The translations under genes were made by a program, and so were the position numbers. A stretch of 64,000 bases of DNA from contig PMTM01000013.1 of the NCBI GenBank assembly GCA_003167365.1, forward strand, positions 1-64,000, read 5' to 3'. The notes under the pieces are model-generated. The model saw only the letters and a list, made by a program, of their open reading frames with translations, was not told where the DNA came from and searched no databases. The stretch comes from Spartobacteria bacterium (lineage in GTDB: Bacteria; Verrucomicrobiota; Verrucomicrobiia; Chthoniobacterales; UBA10450). This document shows, one piece after another, positions 31,963 through 41,152 of this stretch (positions within the stretch are counted from its first letter, which is position 1; every line of letters begins with the position of its first letter).

Positions 31963-34416
31963 TTATTTCGGCGCGAGCGGATCTGCGTTAGGCCCGATCT
32001 CCTCTTTGCCGACGAGAAGTTGTTGGAATCCCGGATCGCTACGGATCGGATCCCAGACCGGATCGATCTTCAGCAGCTTGATCGAGACGAAACCGCCAGC
32101 GCGGCCGGACAGTAACCATCGAAGGCTCTTTACCGCTTCGTCCGTCTCACCAGTGCGCGCCTCGATTTCCGCCAGCCCGGTCGCGTAGGCCGCACCTTGC
32201 GTGGCATCTTTCTCCGGCGGGAATAGAGAAACCGCTTGGCGCGCTACTTTAAGAGCGTCAGCGTTACGTTTGAGAGCCAGATAGATCCAGCTTAACTGTG
32301 TCAGCGGGGAAGTATCTTCCGGTCGCTCGCGTAATCGAGCCTCGACCAACACACGGGCTTTCTCAGCTTCGGTTTGCGCACCTGCGGCATCGCCAGCCAG
32401 AACGTGAATCGCCACTCTGGCGCAAAGTCGCTCACGATTACCGGCAGGATCAGTGATCTCCTTCTCCCATACTTTCATAGCAGCGGCAAAATCTCGTTCA
32501 ACCACAGACAGGTAGGCCCGAGCGCCGATTACGTTCGAGACGCTGCCAGAAGTGAAGTTGCCAGTTAGTGGTGGATCCGGAGGGAAACTCGCCAGAATGC
32601 GTCGCGCTTCTTTGATGTCGCCCGTTGCGTTGAGACAATTGAAAATTAGCAGACGCATCCCGATCACAGAGTTAGGATTCAACGCCAGGGAGCGTTCCAG
32701 GGACTGGGTCGCTTCACTCCACATCCGCAAGCCGGAGTAGGTTCCGCCGATCTGTGCCGCCAGCGTGTCATCCCGGGGATTTTGCTGCGCGCATTTTGCC
32801 AATTCGGACAAAGCGAGCTCCAATTGACCCTGGCGACGATGGATGTAGGCAGAATACTCCAAAGCCCTCATATTGTTCGGTTGCAACTGGACGGCACGCT
32901 GGAACTCGCTGAGGGCCTGATCGTATTGCCGATGCCCGTAGTAGTAGAATTCTCCAAGCGCGATATGTGCCTCCGCGAGGTTCGGTGCCAGCGCCAGAGC
33001 CTGCTCTGCCATAGTCTTGACTTCAGGCAGTTCAGCATCGGTCACCGAGCTTAGGAACCAGCGGCGGAACATCCGGCTTTCCACAAGCCGGGCCATGGCC
33101 AGAGCAAACTTCGGATCGCGAGTGATCGCCTGCCGATACCAAGCGGTCGCCTGATCGAATGCCTCGGACTTGAGCGAACTTTCAGCTTCGTGTTCTTCGT
33201 ATTCTCCTTTCAAGAAAAGGTCATAAGCTTCGGGATCTTTTGTCGGCGCAGTGGTGAGAGTGTTAGCCTCGTTAGGCGAAAGCCTGGCCTGAAGCGCTTC
33301 CGCGATTTCATGAGAAACTTGGCTTTCAATCATGAAGACATCCCTGACGTCGCCGTCGTAACTTTTGGCCCACATGTGGGTATCGGCGCGCGCATCAATC
33401 AGCTGAACGTTGACGCGTAATTTTTCGGCGGCCCGTTGCACCGTTCCTTCGACAACATTGGCCACGCCCAGCTGCTGCGAGACCGTTTTTAAGTCCTCCG
33501 GCTTGCTCAGATACTTCGCGGTTGAAGTGCGTGAAATAACCTTAAGGTCGGAGATGCTCGCGAGTTTCGTGAGGATCTCGTCCTGGATGCCCTCGGCAAA
33601 GTAAGCATTGCTCTTGTCATCGCTCAGATTCTCGAAGGGGAGCACCGCAATACTCTTTTCCGGAATTGCGACTACCGACGTCTCATTAGTTGAAGCCGGA
33701 TTGTTCTTCTGCCCTTTTTCGCGTGATCGCATAATCGCCGGGGCAAAGATCATCGCGACAATTGCCATCCCGATGAGTAAAACAACTGCGATAATTCCCA
33801 CGAAGGAAGGTTTGCGTCTGACTTGACTGGTTTGTGTCGTGCTTCTAAATTTCTCCGGCAGGTTGGGATTTCCGAGTTCATCCCGATAAAGGTTGACGAC
33901 GTGAAGTCGCATGCCGTGTTTGACCTCACATTCGCCGAGGTCGTGTAATTGCGAACGCCATTGCGGATATTGCTCCAAGTCAACGGCGACCCGTTTGGAA
34001 AGAAGGATGTGGCCGGCGTCGCCGCAATCCATTACCCGTTGCGCAATGTTGATCCCGGCGCCGGCAATGTTGGCCTGTTCGTTCAGGTCAGTGACTTCGT
34101 TAACTGGCCCGCTGTGAATTCCCATTCGAACGCGAAGCTCGGGATGGCTTTTCATTACCTTGCTAATTTCCAATGCGCACATAACCGGCGCTTCCGGACT
34201 GTTGCGAAATACGAGCGCGCCGCCGTCACCGGTCGGAAGGCGCAAAAGCCTCCCTTCCGCTTCGGCCAGCCGGACCTGCTCCGTCCCGCGCACGATTTCC
34301 TTTAACTTTTGAATCTGCTCGCTCTGCTCGTTGATGAGCAGTTTGGAGTAACCGACAACGTCGATAAATAAGACGTGCCCAATTTCGAACTTAATTTCTG
34401 ACGAAGATGCGGGCAT
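31963..34416 (-). CDS. Class III nucleotide cyclase - TolB-like - TPR protein (array gene 1)
   Basis: 817 aa. Residues 1-185 are a class III cyclase domain with both metal Asp (LFIDVVGYSK and PTGDGGAL) and the transition-state Asn and Arg (GINIAQRVMD), so it may be active. A membrane helix (FVGIIAVVLLIGMAIVAMIF) follows at about 205-230. Then a TolB/FlgO-like segment (KSIAVLPFENLSDDKSNAYF) and from about 400 tetratricopeptide repeats (for example LAEAHIALGEFYYYGHRQYD). Thus the cyclase is cytoplasmic and the TPR part likely periplasmic. It is the last of four tandem paralogues, each separated by exactly 5 bases, so one transcript is likely. The product could be cAMP or cGMP. Confidence 0.88.
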   Translation of the reverse strand: MPASSSEIKFEIGHVLFIDVVGYSKLLINEQSEQIQKLKEIVRGTEQVRLAEAEGRLLRLPTGDGGALVFRNSPEAPVMCALEISKVMKSHPELRVRMGIHSGPVNEVTDLNEQANIAGAGINIAQRVMDCGDAGHILLSKRVAVDLEQYPQWRSQLHDLGECEVKHGMRLHVVNLYRDELGNPNLPEKFRSTTQTSQVRRKPSFVGIIAVVLLIGMAIVAMIFAPAIMRSREKGQKNNPASTNETSVVAIPEKSIAVLPFENLSDDKSNAYFAEGIQDEILTKLASISDLKVISRTSTAKYLSKPEDLKTVSQQLGVANVVEGTVQRAAEKLRVNVQLIDARADTHMWAKSYDGDVRDVFMIESQVSHEIAEALQARLSPNEANTLTTAPTKDPEAYDLFLKGEYEEHEAESSLKSEAFDQATAWYRQAITRDPKFALAMARLVESRMFRRWFLSSVTDAELPEVKTMAEQALALAPNLAEAHIALGEFYYYGHRQYDQALSEFQRAVQLQPNNMRALEYSAYIHRRQGQLELALSELAKCAQQNPRDDTLAAQIGGTYSGLRMWSEATQSLERSLALNPNSVIGMRLLIFNCLNATGDIKEARRILASFPPDPPLTGNFTSGSVSNVIGARAYLSVVERDFAAAMKVWEKEITDPAGNRERLCARVAIHVLAGDAAGAQTEAEKARVLVEARLRERPEDTSPLTQLSWIYLALKRNADALKVARQAVSLFPPEKDATQGAAYATGLAEIEARTGETDEAVKSLRWLLSGRAGGFVSIKLLKIDPVWDPIRSDPGFQQLLVGKEEIGPNADPLAPK

Positions 34417-34421
34417 TGGAT

Positions 34422-36842
34422 TCAGTTCGTTTTTCCCTCGCAGAGTTTTTGAAAGCGCGGATCATTCCGCAGTGGATCGAACATCGGATCGAGCCGGAGG
34501 AGCGCGGGAGTGAACGGCAGGCTGCGGTCCAGGAGGCCGCTGTGCGGCATCGAGAGCAATCGCCCAATGGCCTCCATCGCGCGGTCGGGCTCTCCCAGCG
34601 CAGGCGCGATTCGGGCGATGACCTCCAAGGACTGTGGACCGGCCACCGCATCTTTTTCAACTGGGTTGATCTGCAGGCAGCGGTCAGCGAGGGAGAAGGC
34701 GCCCGCCTTATCACCCAGACTCATACTTATAAGAGCAAGGTCACCGATGAGAAAATGATTCTCAGGCTGTTCCTTTAGGATCGACTCCATTTCGGCTCGG
34801 GCCGCCTGCCAGCTCTCGCGGGCAGCGGCCTGGTTGCCCGCTACGTTCTGCGCCCAGCCGAGCCAGAATCTAAGCTCACCGTTGAAGTAACCCAAGCTTC
34901 GATCTGGATGAGCCAGAACTTCTTGAAGTCTTGGAATGACGGTGGCAGAGCGGCGCTCGAGGATCGCCTGATAGGCCTGTCTTTCGAGCGCGATCGCATC
35001 GGTCGCGGGCGGATGGATGGAAGCCAGGAGGGCGGAGGCGCGCGGAAGATCTCCTTCCGCCTGGGCGATGGCTGCCTGGGTGGCGACCGTGTCCAGATCA
35101 TCCGGCGCGATATCCAGAATCTGTTTCAGGAGACGCTCCGCTTCGACGAATTGCCGTCGATGGATGAAGGAAAAGGCATGCTGCGCCAGAAGGCTTACGT
35201 TACGAGGATCGAGCTGTTCGGCCTCCTTAAAGTAAGACTCACTCCGGTCCCATTGCCCTCGCCGGCGCGCGACATAGGCAAGCAGCTCGGGAACGTCTTT
35301 GTTATTCGGCAGCATCCGACGCGCCCGTTCCAGGTAACTCTCAGCCGTGTCATAGTCTCTCAGGCAGGCGTAATAAAAGAATCCCCTGGCTAATAGGCCC
35401 TCGCCCAAATCAGGCTGCAGGCGAAGTGCCGTCTCCGCACCCTGCCGTGCTTCGTCGCGCAATGCCGATGTCGGTTGCAGAAAGGTGGTGATATACCCAA
35501 GGCTATCGACGTTCGAGAGTAAGGCCCAGGCCCGCGCAAAATTTGGATCCAGCCTGACCGATTCTTGCAGATACTTTTGAGCGCTCAAAAGATTCTCGGC
35601 CGAAAAGGAAGTTCGTAAACTATAGGCGAGACCACGCAAATAAGCATCGTAGGCTTCAGGGTTGTCCGTCGGTTTGGCGGCGATGACCTGCTCTTCCTGG
35701 CCAGTGAGCTTTGCCCGCAGCTGATCCGCGATGGTCTTAGCCACCTCGCTCTCGACCGAAAAGATATCGGTCAACTTGCGATCAAATGTGTCGGCCCACA
35801 GGTGGGAATCATTGGCCGCTTTGATTAGCTGCACATTCACCCGCACCGCGTCGCCGCTCTTCTGTACGCTCCCTTCCACGACGTTGGCGACGCCAAGTTG
35901 GCGGGCGATCTCAGGCAGGTTTTCCGGCGCGCTTTTGTAATGCTGCGTCGAAGTACGCGAGATCACTTTCAGGTCAGCGATCTTTGATAAACGCGTCAGT
36001 ATCTCGTCCTGAATCCCATCGGCGAAGTAGGCGTTCTCCTTGTCGCTGCTCAGGTTTTCAAACGGCAGCACCGCGATGCTTTTCTCCGGAATTGCAACTA
36101 CCGACGTCTCATTAGCTGACGCCGGATTGTTCTTCTGCCCTTTTCCGCGTGATCGCAAAATCGCCGGGATAAAGATCATCGCGACGATTGCCAGTCCGAT
36201 GAGTAAAACAACTGTGATAATTCCCACGAAGGAAGGTTTGCGTCTGACCTGACTAGTTTGTGCCGCGCTTCTGAATTTATCCGGCAGGTTGGGATTTCCG
36301 AGTTCATCCCGGTAAAGGTTGACGACGTGAAGTCGCATGCCGTGTTTCACCTCACATTCGCCAAGGTCGTGGAGAAGTGAACGCCATTGCGGATATTGCT
36401 CCAAGTCATCAGCCACGCGTTTCGAAAGAAGGATGTGGCCGGCCTCGCCGCAATCCATTACCCGTTGCGCAATGTTGATTCCGGCGCCGGCGATGTTCGC
36501 TTGTTCGTTCAAGTCGGTGACTTCGTTGACCGGTCCACTGTGAATTCCCATTCGAACGCGAAGCTCGGGATGACTTTTCAGTGCCTTGCTGATTTCCAAC
36601 GCGCATAGAACTGGCGCTTCCGGATTGTTGCGAAACACAAGCGCGCCACCGTCACCGGTCGGTAGCCGCAGCAATTTTCCTTCGGCCTCAGCCAGGCGAA
36701 CCTGCTCTGTCCCGCGCACAATCTCTTTAAGTCTCTGAATCTGCTCGCTCTGCTCGTTGATGAGCAATTTGGAGTAGCCAACGATGTCGATGCACAAGAC
36801 GTGGCCTATCTCCAATTTCACGTCTGATGATTGAGATGGCAT
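34422..36842 (-). CDS. Class III nucleotide cyclase - TolB-like - TPR protein (array gene 2)
   Basis: 806 aa from the ATG at 36842; a TTG at 36851 would overlap the stop of the gene before it. The layout is the same as in array gene 1: cyclase domain (CIDIVGYSKLL, PTGDGGALVF, GINIAQRVMDCGEAG), membrane helix (FVGIITVVLLIGLAIVAMIF), TolB-like (IAVLPFENLSSDKENAYF) and TPR repeats. The first 300 residues are nearly identical to gene 1, while the TPR part is much more different. The C-terminal RLDPMFDPLRNDPRFQKLCE is shared with the mini-gene at 39373-39693. Confidence 0.88.
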   Translation of the reverse strand: MPSQSSDVKLEIGHVLCIDIVGYSKLLINEQSEQIQRLKEIVRGTEQVRLAEAEGKLLRLPTGDGGALVFRNNPEAPVLCALEISKALKSHPELRVRMGIHSGPVNEVTDLNEQANIAGAGINIAQRVMDCGEAGHILLSKRVADDLEQYPQWRSLLHDLGECEVKHGMRLHVVNLYRDELGNPNLPDKFRSAAQTSQVRRKPSFVGIITVVLLIGLAIVAMIFIPAILRSRGKGQKNNPASANETSVVAIPEKSIAVLPFENLSSDKENAYFADGIQDEILTRLSKIADLKVISRTSTQHYKSAPENLPEIARQLGVANVVEGSVQKSGDAVRVNVQLIKAANDSHLWADTFDRKLTDIFSVESEVAKTIADQLRAKLTGQEEQVIAAKPTDNPEAYDAYLRGLAYSLRTSFSAENLLSAQKYLQESVRLDPNFARAWALLSNVDSLGYITTFLQPTSALRDEARQGAETALRLQPDLGEGLLARGFFYYACLRDYDTAESYLERARRMLPNNKDVPELLAYVARRRGQWDRSESYFKEAEQLDPRNVSLLAQHAFSFIHRRQFVEAERLLKQILDIAPDDLDTVATQAAIAQAEGDLPRASALLASIHPPATDAIALERQAYQAILERRSATVIPRLQEVLAHPDRSLGYFNGELRFWLGWAQNVAGNQAAARESWQAARAEMESILKEQPENHFLIGDLALISMSLGDKAGAFSLADRCLQINPVEKDAVAGPQSLEVIARIAPALGEPDRAMEAIGRLLSMPHSGLLDRSLPFTPALLRLDPMFDPLRNDPRFQKLCEGKTN

Positions 36843-36847
36843 AGGAT

Positions 36848-39367
36848 TCAAGGCAGCTTTGCGTGCTCAAGCCTGGCTTGCTTTAGAACCGGAAGATCCG
36901 GGTCGGCATTTTTCCAGAGGTCGAAAAAATGCTGATAGGCACTTTTAGCTTTCGCCGAATCGCCGGTCAGGCCATGTGCGCGGCCGAGACCCAAGTATGC
37001 CAGCGCGCCAATCGGTTCATTTCCAACAACGCTCAAGTTATCAAGAATTTTCTGAAACTCAGTGATTGCCGCCGATCCGTCTTTCGCTGCCAGATAGCTT
37101 TCACCGCGGAGATAAACCGGATAAAGCGCAAACGTGAAGTCGTTGTTCGTGTGTCCCAACTCGTAAGGGGAAGCAACCGTCAGCGCTGCAATTGCGTTCG
37201 CGGCATTGCCGGTCGTCAGCGCAAGGCCAGCTCGCGCCATGGGCAGATAGTCGAACTGCACAAAGGTATCTTGCGAGAACCGCGTTCTCAGGTCTTCGAT
37301 CAAACGGTTGGCGTTTGCTGCATCTCCTGTGAGTGCGAATGCGATTGCTGAAAATCCCTCCGCATTCTTTCCGTTGGTTTCGGCAATGGCAGACTGGGCG
37401 TCTTCCCTTGCGGCAGCGGAGCGGCCAACGATCGCTTCCCTCACGGCATTGTGTCCCAGATATTCCGCGGCCGTTTCCTTTTCCTGCGCTCGTCGGGCAG
37501 AATCCACTGCACGTCGAGTCAGTTCGCGAGCCTTGGTGAACTCGCCGCCGCAAGCGGCCGTTTCGGATTCGAGAAACAGCATTTGATCCTCGATACCGGG
37601 TATTCCCATTGCCGCCGCGGCCTGTTGTTCCATGCCGACGGCATCGTGTTGCAAGAAATCCAGCATATAGACGATGAGAGCGACCCAAGGGGAATCGACA
37701 TTATGGGTACGCGCGTCTTGAAGAACGGACCTGGCCTCAGCGACGCGGTTGAGCCACTGATCGGCGCACATCACATTCACGAGATTATTGCCACTTGCAG
37801 AGTTGATCCTAAACGCATCCTGCGCCGCCCGATGAGCTTTCTCGTAATCTCCCAAACCGGTGTAGACAAGCCACAGATACAGTCGAGCGTCTTCATCCCG
37901 AGAATAAGTCTGCGCAAACAAGTCGCAGGCTCTGCGAGTAGCCTCCAGATTTCCAGTCACCACATATTCGTAAAATGTAGAAATGTGCAGCTTCTCCCGA
38001 TCACTCGTTCGATCACGTAACTGGTACGCTTTGCGTGCGTTGTCAGCTGCGATGGCCATTTCGCCTTGGGGTTGGTAACATTCAGCCAGGCGCAGATAAG
38101 CCATGGCAAAGTTTGGATCCAGGGTGGAGGCCCTTTGAAAAAAAGGTAAGGCGGCGACGAAATCGCTAGTCACGTCATAAGCCTTCATACCAAGTGAATA
38201 CGCTTGTAGTGCCTCCAGCGACGGAGTGGTCACGTCTTCGGGTAACGCGTCGTATTTTTGGATTGACGCCAATGATTCGCCCAATTTTCGACGCAAGCTG
38301 CTTGCCGCCTGACCGAGCGCTTTCAGCACTTGCTCTTTCCCGTTGGCGGTGACTTGTTCTTGCGCCAGCAGATCGCCAGTGCGGCAGTTTACCGCCTTCA
38401 AACCGACGACATACTCGCTGCCCAACATCGAAATCGAACCTTCGATACTGCCGGCGCTTCCAATGCGTTGACCAACTTGGCGCGCGAGCTGCGGCGTGAG
38501 CCGTGCGTCCTTCGGTTGCGACATCAGCGTCAGAATCTGCGCGATGCGCGAGTCCGAAACCAGACTTAGAAAGGGTGACTGCTCCAGCTGCGAGGCGAGG
38601 CCTTGCCGAAGTGTCTCGTCGAAAACGGGATCACCGGTGGAGTTCGTAAAATCCGCGAGAACGATCGTATCTTTATCTGTGAGCGGCTTGGTTTGATGCG
38701 AGCGGTAGTAGAGTCCACCCGCCAGCAGGAGACCGAGAACGAGAATGGCAGCCCCGACCTTCCAGAGTTTGGCAGCCCTAGCGGCTTTCGCTTGCCGGAA
38801 TTTCTTTGGAATTTGAGGATTCCCAATTCCGTCGCGGTGGAGGTTAACAATTCCGATCCGGACGCCATGTTTCACCTCGCATTCGCCGAGCTGACGCAGA
38901 CACGGCCTCCAGCGAGGATACTGTTCCAAGTCATCGGCGACCCGTTTGGAAAGAAGAATGTGTCCGGCGTCGCCGCAATCCATCACCCGCTGGGCAACGT
39001 TGATTCCCGCGCCGGCAATATTGGCTTGTTCGTTTAGATCACTGATCTCGTTGACCGGACCACTGTGAATCCCCATTCGGATTCGAAGTTCAGGGTGATT
39101 CTTCAGCGCCTTGCTGATTTCCATTGCGCATAGCGTCGGCGCTTCCGGATTATTGCGAAAAACGAGTGCGCCACCGTCGCCGGTCGGTAACCGCAGCAAT
39201 TTGCCTTCTGCCTCGGCCAGGCGGACTTGGTCTGTCCCGCGTACGATTTCCTTTAACTTCTGAATCTGCTCACTCTGTTCGTTGATGAGCAACTTCGAGT
39301 AACCGACGATATCGATGAACAGGACGTGCCCAATTTCGAACTTAATTTCTGACGAAGATGCGGGCAT
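36848..39367 (-). CDS. Class III nucleotide cyclase - TPR protein (array gene 3)
   Basis: 839 aa from the ATG at 39367 (MPASSSEIKFEIGHVLFIDI). The cyclase domain keeps both metal Asp and the Asn/Arg pair. A membrane helix (VGAAILVLGLLLAGGLYY) follows near residue 220. The middle domain differs from genes 1 and 2: it starts DTIVLADFTNSTGDPVFDET and continues LRQGLASQLEQSPFL, the pattern common in acidobacterial cyclase/kinase-TPR proteins. TPR-like helices make up the rest. So the array joins one conserved cyclase head to different sensor halves. Confidence 0.87.
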   Translation of the reverse strand: MPASSSEIKFEIGHVLFIDIVGYSKLLINEQSEQIQKLKEIVRGTDQVRLAEAEGKLLRLPTGDGGALVFRNNPEAPTLCAMEISKALKNHPELRIRMGIHSGPVNEISDLNEQANIAGAGINVAQRVMDCGDAGHILLSKRVADDLEQYPRWRPCLRQLGECEVKHGVRIGIVNLHRDGIGNPQIPKKFRQAKAARAAKLWKVGAAILVLGLLLAGGLYYRSHQTKPLTDKDTIVLADFTNSTGDPVFDETLRQGLASQLEQSPFLSLVSDSRIAQILTLMSQPKDARLTPQLARQVGQRIGSAGSIEGSISMLGSEYVVGLKAVNCRTGDLLAQEQVTANGKEQVLKALGQAASSLRRKLGESLASIQKYDALPEDVTTPSLEALQAYSLGMKAYDVTSDFVAALPFFQRASTLDPNFAMAYLRLAECYQPQGEMAIAADNARKAYQLRDRTSDREKLHISTFYEYVVTGNLEATRRACDLFAQTYSRDEDARLYLWLVYTGLGDYEKAHRAAQDAFRINSASGNNLVNVMCADQWLNRVAEARSVLQDARTHNVDSPWVALIVYMLDFLQHDAVGMEQQAAAAMGIPGIEDQMLFLESETAACGGEFTKARELTRRAVDSARRAQEKETAAEYLGHNAVREAIVGRSAAAREDAQSAIAETNGKNAEGFSAIAFALTGDAANANRLIEDLRTRFSQDTFVQFDYLPMARAGLALTTGNAANAIAALTVASPYELGHTNNDFTFALYPVYLRGESYLAAKDGSAAITEFQKILDNLSVVGNEPIGALAYLGLGRAHGLTGDSAKAKSAYQHFFDLWKNADPDLPVLKQARLEHAKLP

Positions 39368-39372
39368 TGGAT

Positions 39373-39693
39373 TCAGGTCGTTTTCTCCTCGCAAAGTTTT
39401 TGGAAACGCGGATCGCTGCGCAGCGGATCGAACATCGGATCGAGCCGGAGCAGCGCGGGAGTAAGCGGCAGAGGAATCCGGAATCTGGCGCCACCCGGGG
39501 TAGAAAGCAGTTTTTGTAACGCGCTAACGGCACGATCGGGCTCGCCGGTCTGCTCGGACGCGCGAACGGCTTGAGTCAGTTCATCAATCGCCGCGCGCTG
39601 ATCGTTTATCGAAAGCTTCGAATAGCCAACGATGTCCATGAACAAGACATGGGCGATCTCGAGCTGAATTTCCTTCTTGATCTCAGTGGACAT
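39373..39693 (-). pseudogene. Collapsed cyclase-TPR mini-gene (array gene 4)
   Basis: 106 aa, in frame from ATG to stop. The first 47 residues match the start of the cyclase domain (IAHVLFMDIVGYSKL). The rest matches the very end of the TPR proteins (GEPDRAVSALQKLL, then LTPALLRLDPMFDPLRSDPR). The whole middle, with the second metal Asp, membrane helix and repeats, is gone, so it cannot be a cyclase. It looks like an internal in-frame deletion of a fourth paralogue. It is the first gene of the unit and ends 5 bases before gene 3, so translation through it may still matter for the genes behind. Confidence 0.75.
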
Positions 39694-39771
39694 GGGCGGA
39701 AAGACCCGACGTTCTTTCGACGCCGATTATTTGCCTTTCGTTTACGCAGGTCGAGGCGAAAGGCGCCCGTG

Positions 39772-39838
39772 GTAGGGACGCCGCGCTGCGGCGCTCCGAG
39801 CCGGAGTGACGGCGGACATCGCAGCGCGATGTCCCTAC
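39772..39838. repeat. Inverted repeat, GTAGGGAC family
   Basis: GTAGGGACGCCGCGCTGCGG at the left and ATCGCAGCGCGATGTCCCTA then C at the right. The TAG stop codon of argG (39835-39837) lies inside the right end. A second element with the same GTAGGG...GTCCCTAC ends is at 56455-56526. Confidence 0.75.
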
Positions 39839-41082
39839 CTTTTGATCGATGACTTCTGCGCCTTCTTGAATCCTTGGGCTGCGGCACGCACTTTCAAGCG
39901 CAGCGCGTTTAGACGAATGAATCCAGTCGCGTCGTTTTGATTAAACATCGATGCGTCACCTTCCATCGTCGCAATCTTTGGATCATATAAACTCTTCGGA
40001 CTCTTCCGTCCCGCCACGATGATGTTGCCTTTGTAAAGTTTGAGACGAACAACGCCGCTGACGTCGCACTGCGTTTGAGTGATGAGCGTTTGGAGCGCTT
40101 CGCGCTCGGGCGAAAACCAAAAACCGTTGTAAACGAGCGTGCTGTATTTTGGAATCAAACTGTCACGCAAATGCATGACCTCGCGATCCATGGTCAGCGT
40201 TTCCATTTGGCGATGCGCGAAATGCAAAATCGCGCCGCCCGGCGTCTCGTAGACACCGCGGCCTTTCATTCCGACGAAACGATTCTCGACAATATCGACA
40301 CGCCCGATGCCATGTTTGCCGCCGAGCTTGTTGAGCGTTTGCATAACACCAAGTGGCAACAGCGGTTTGCCATTCACCGCGACGCAATTGCCGTCCTCGA
40401 AAGCAAGCTCGACGTGTTCCGGTTCGTCCGGTGCATCTTCCGGCGCGACGCTGAGCTTATACATATCGCGCGATTCCTTTGCGCTCGCGTCGAACCACGG
40501 ATCCTCGAGCACTCCGCCTTCAAAGCTGATGTGGAGCAGATTGCGATCGGACGAATACGGCTGCGCGGCGCTGGCCGCGACCGGAATCGCATTCTTCTTC
40601 GCGAATGCAATCATTTCAGCGCGTCCGGGAAATTGTTCGCGAAACCGCTCGTGGCGCCACGGCGCAATCACGCGTAGATCCGGCGCAAGGGCTGCGACGG
40701 CAAGCTCGAAACGAACCTGATCGTTCCCCTTCCCCGTTGCGCCATGCGCAAGCGCCTCCGCTTTCTCCTTCTGCGCGATCTCGACCATTCGTTTGGCGAT
40801 GAGCGGACGGGCGATGCTGGTGCCAAGAAGATATTGTCCCTCGTAAATCGCGCCAGCCTGCATCATCGGAAAAATAAAATCCCGCGCAAATTCTTCCTGA
40901 AGATTGTCGATGTAACATTTGGAAGCACCGGTCTTCTGCGCTTTTTCTTTCAAGCCCTCGAGTTCCTCCTCCTGTCCGATGTCGGCGCAAAAGGCGATGA
41001 TCTCGGCCTCATAATTTTCTTTGAGCCAGCGGAGAATGACGGAGGTGTCGAGCCCGCCGGAATATGCCAGAACGATCTTCAC
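39835..41082 (-). CDS. argG: Argininosuccinate synthase
   Basis: 415 aa from the GTG at 41082. It joins citrulline and aspartate with ATP in arginine synthesis. The start [17 protein letters not shown] is the N-type ATP pyrophosphatase loop. Further marks are ITYC-type region [31 protein letters not shown] and [20 protein letters not shown]. An upstream TTG (41136) would add 18 residues encoded by a heptamer repeat, which is unlikely. There is no clear ribosome site before the GTG. The last residues (QKSSIKR) and the stop run into the GTAGGGAC repeat. No other arg genes are near. Confidence 0.94.
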   Translation of the reverse strand: MKIVLAYSGGLDTSVILRWLKENYEAEIIAFCADIGQEEELEGLKEKAQKTGASKCYIDNLQEEFARDFIFPMMQAGAIYEGQYLLGTSIARPLIAKRMVEIAQKEKAEALAHGATGKGNDQVRFELAVAALAPDLRVIAPWRHERFREQFPGRAEMIAFAKKNAIPVAASAAQPYSSDRNLLHISFEGGVLEDPWFDASAKESRDMYKLSVAPEDAPDEPEHVELAFEDGNCVAVNGKPLLPLGVMQTLNKLGGKHGIGRVDIVENRFVGMKGRGVYETPGGAILHFAHRQMETLTMDREVMHLRDSLIPKYSTLVYNGFWFSPEREALQTLITQTQCDVSGVVRLKLYKGNIIVAGRKSPKSLYDPKIATMEGDASMFNQNDATGFIRLNALRLKVRAAAQGFKKAQKSSIKR

Positions 41083-41089
41083 GAGATTT

Positions 41090-41117
41090 TTGAAGTTCGA
41101 TGTTTGATGTTCGATTT
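41090..41117. repeat. Heptanucleotide tandem repeat upstream of argG
   Basis: Four 7-base units TTGAAGT, TCGATGT, TTGATGT, TCGATTT just before the argG start, in the gap to pfkA. It is the same kind of array as at 13077-13111. It takes up the place where an argG ribosome site would be expected. Confidence 0.65.
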
Positions 41118-41152
41118 CCAGATCAAAGATCGACAATTGTCGGTTTCGGGAA

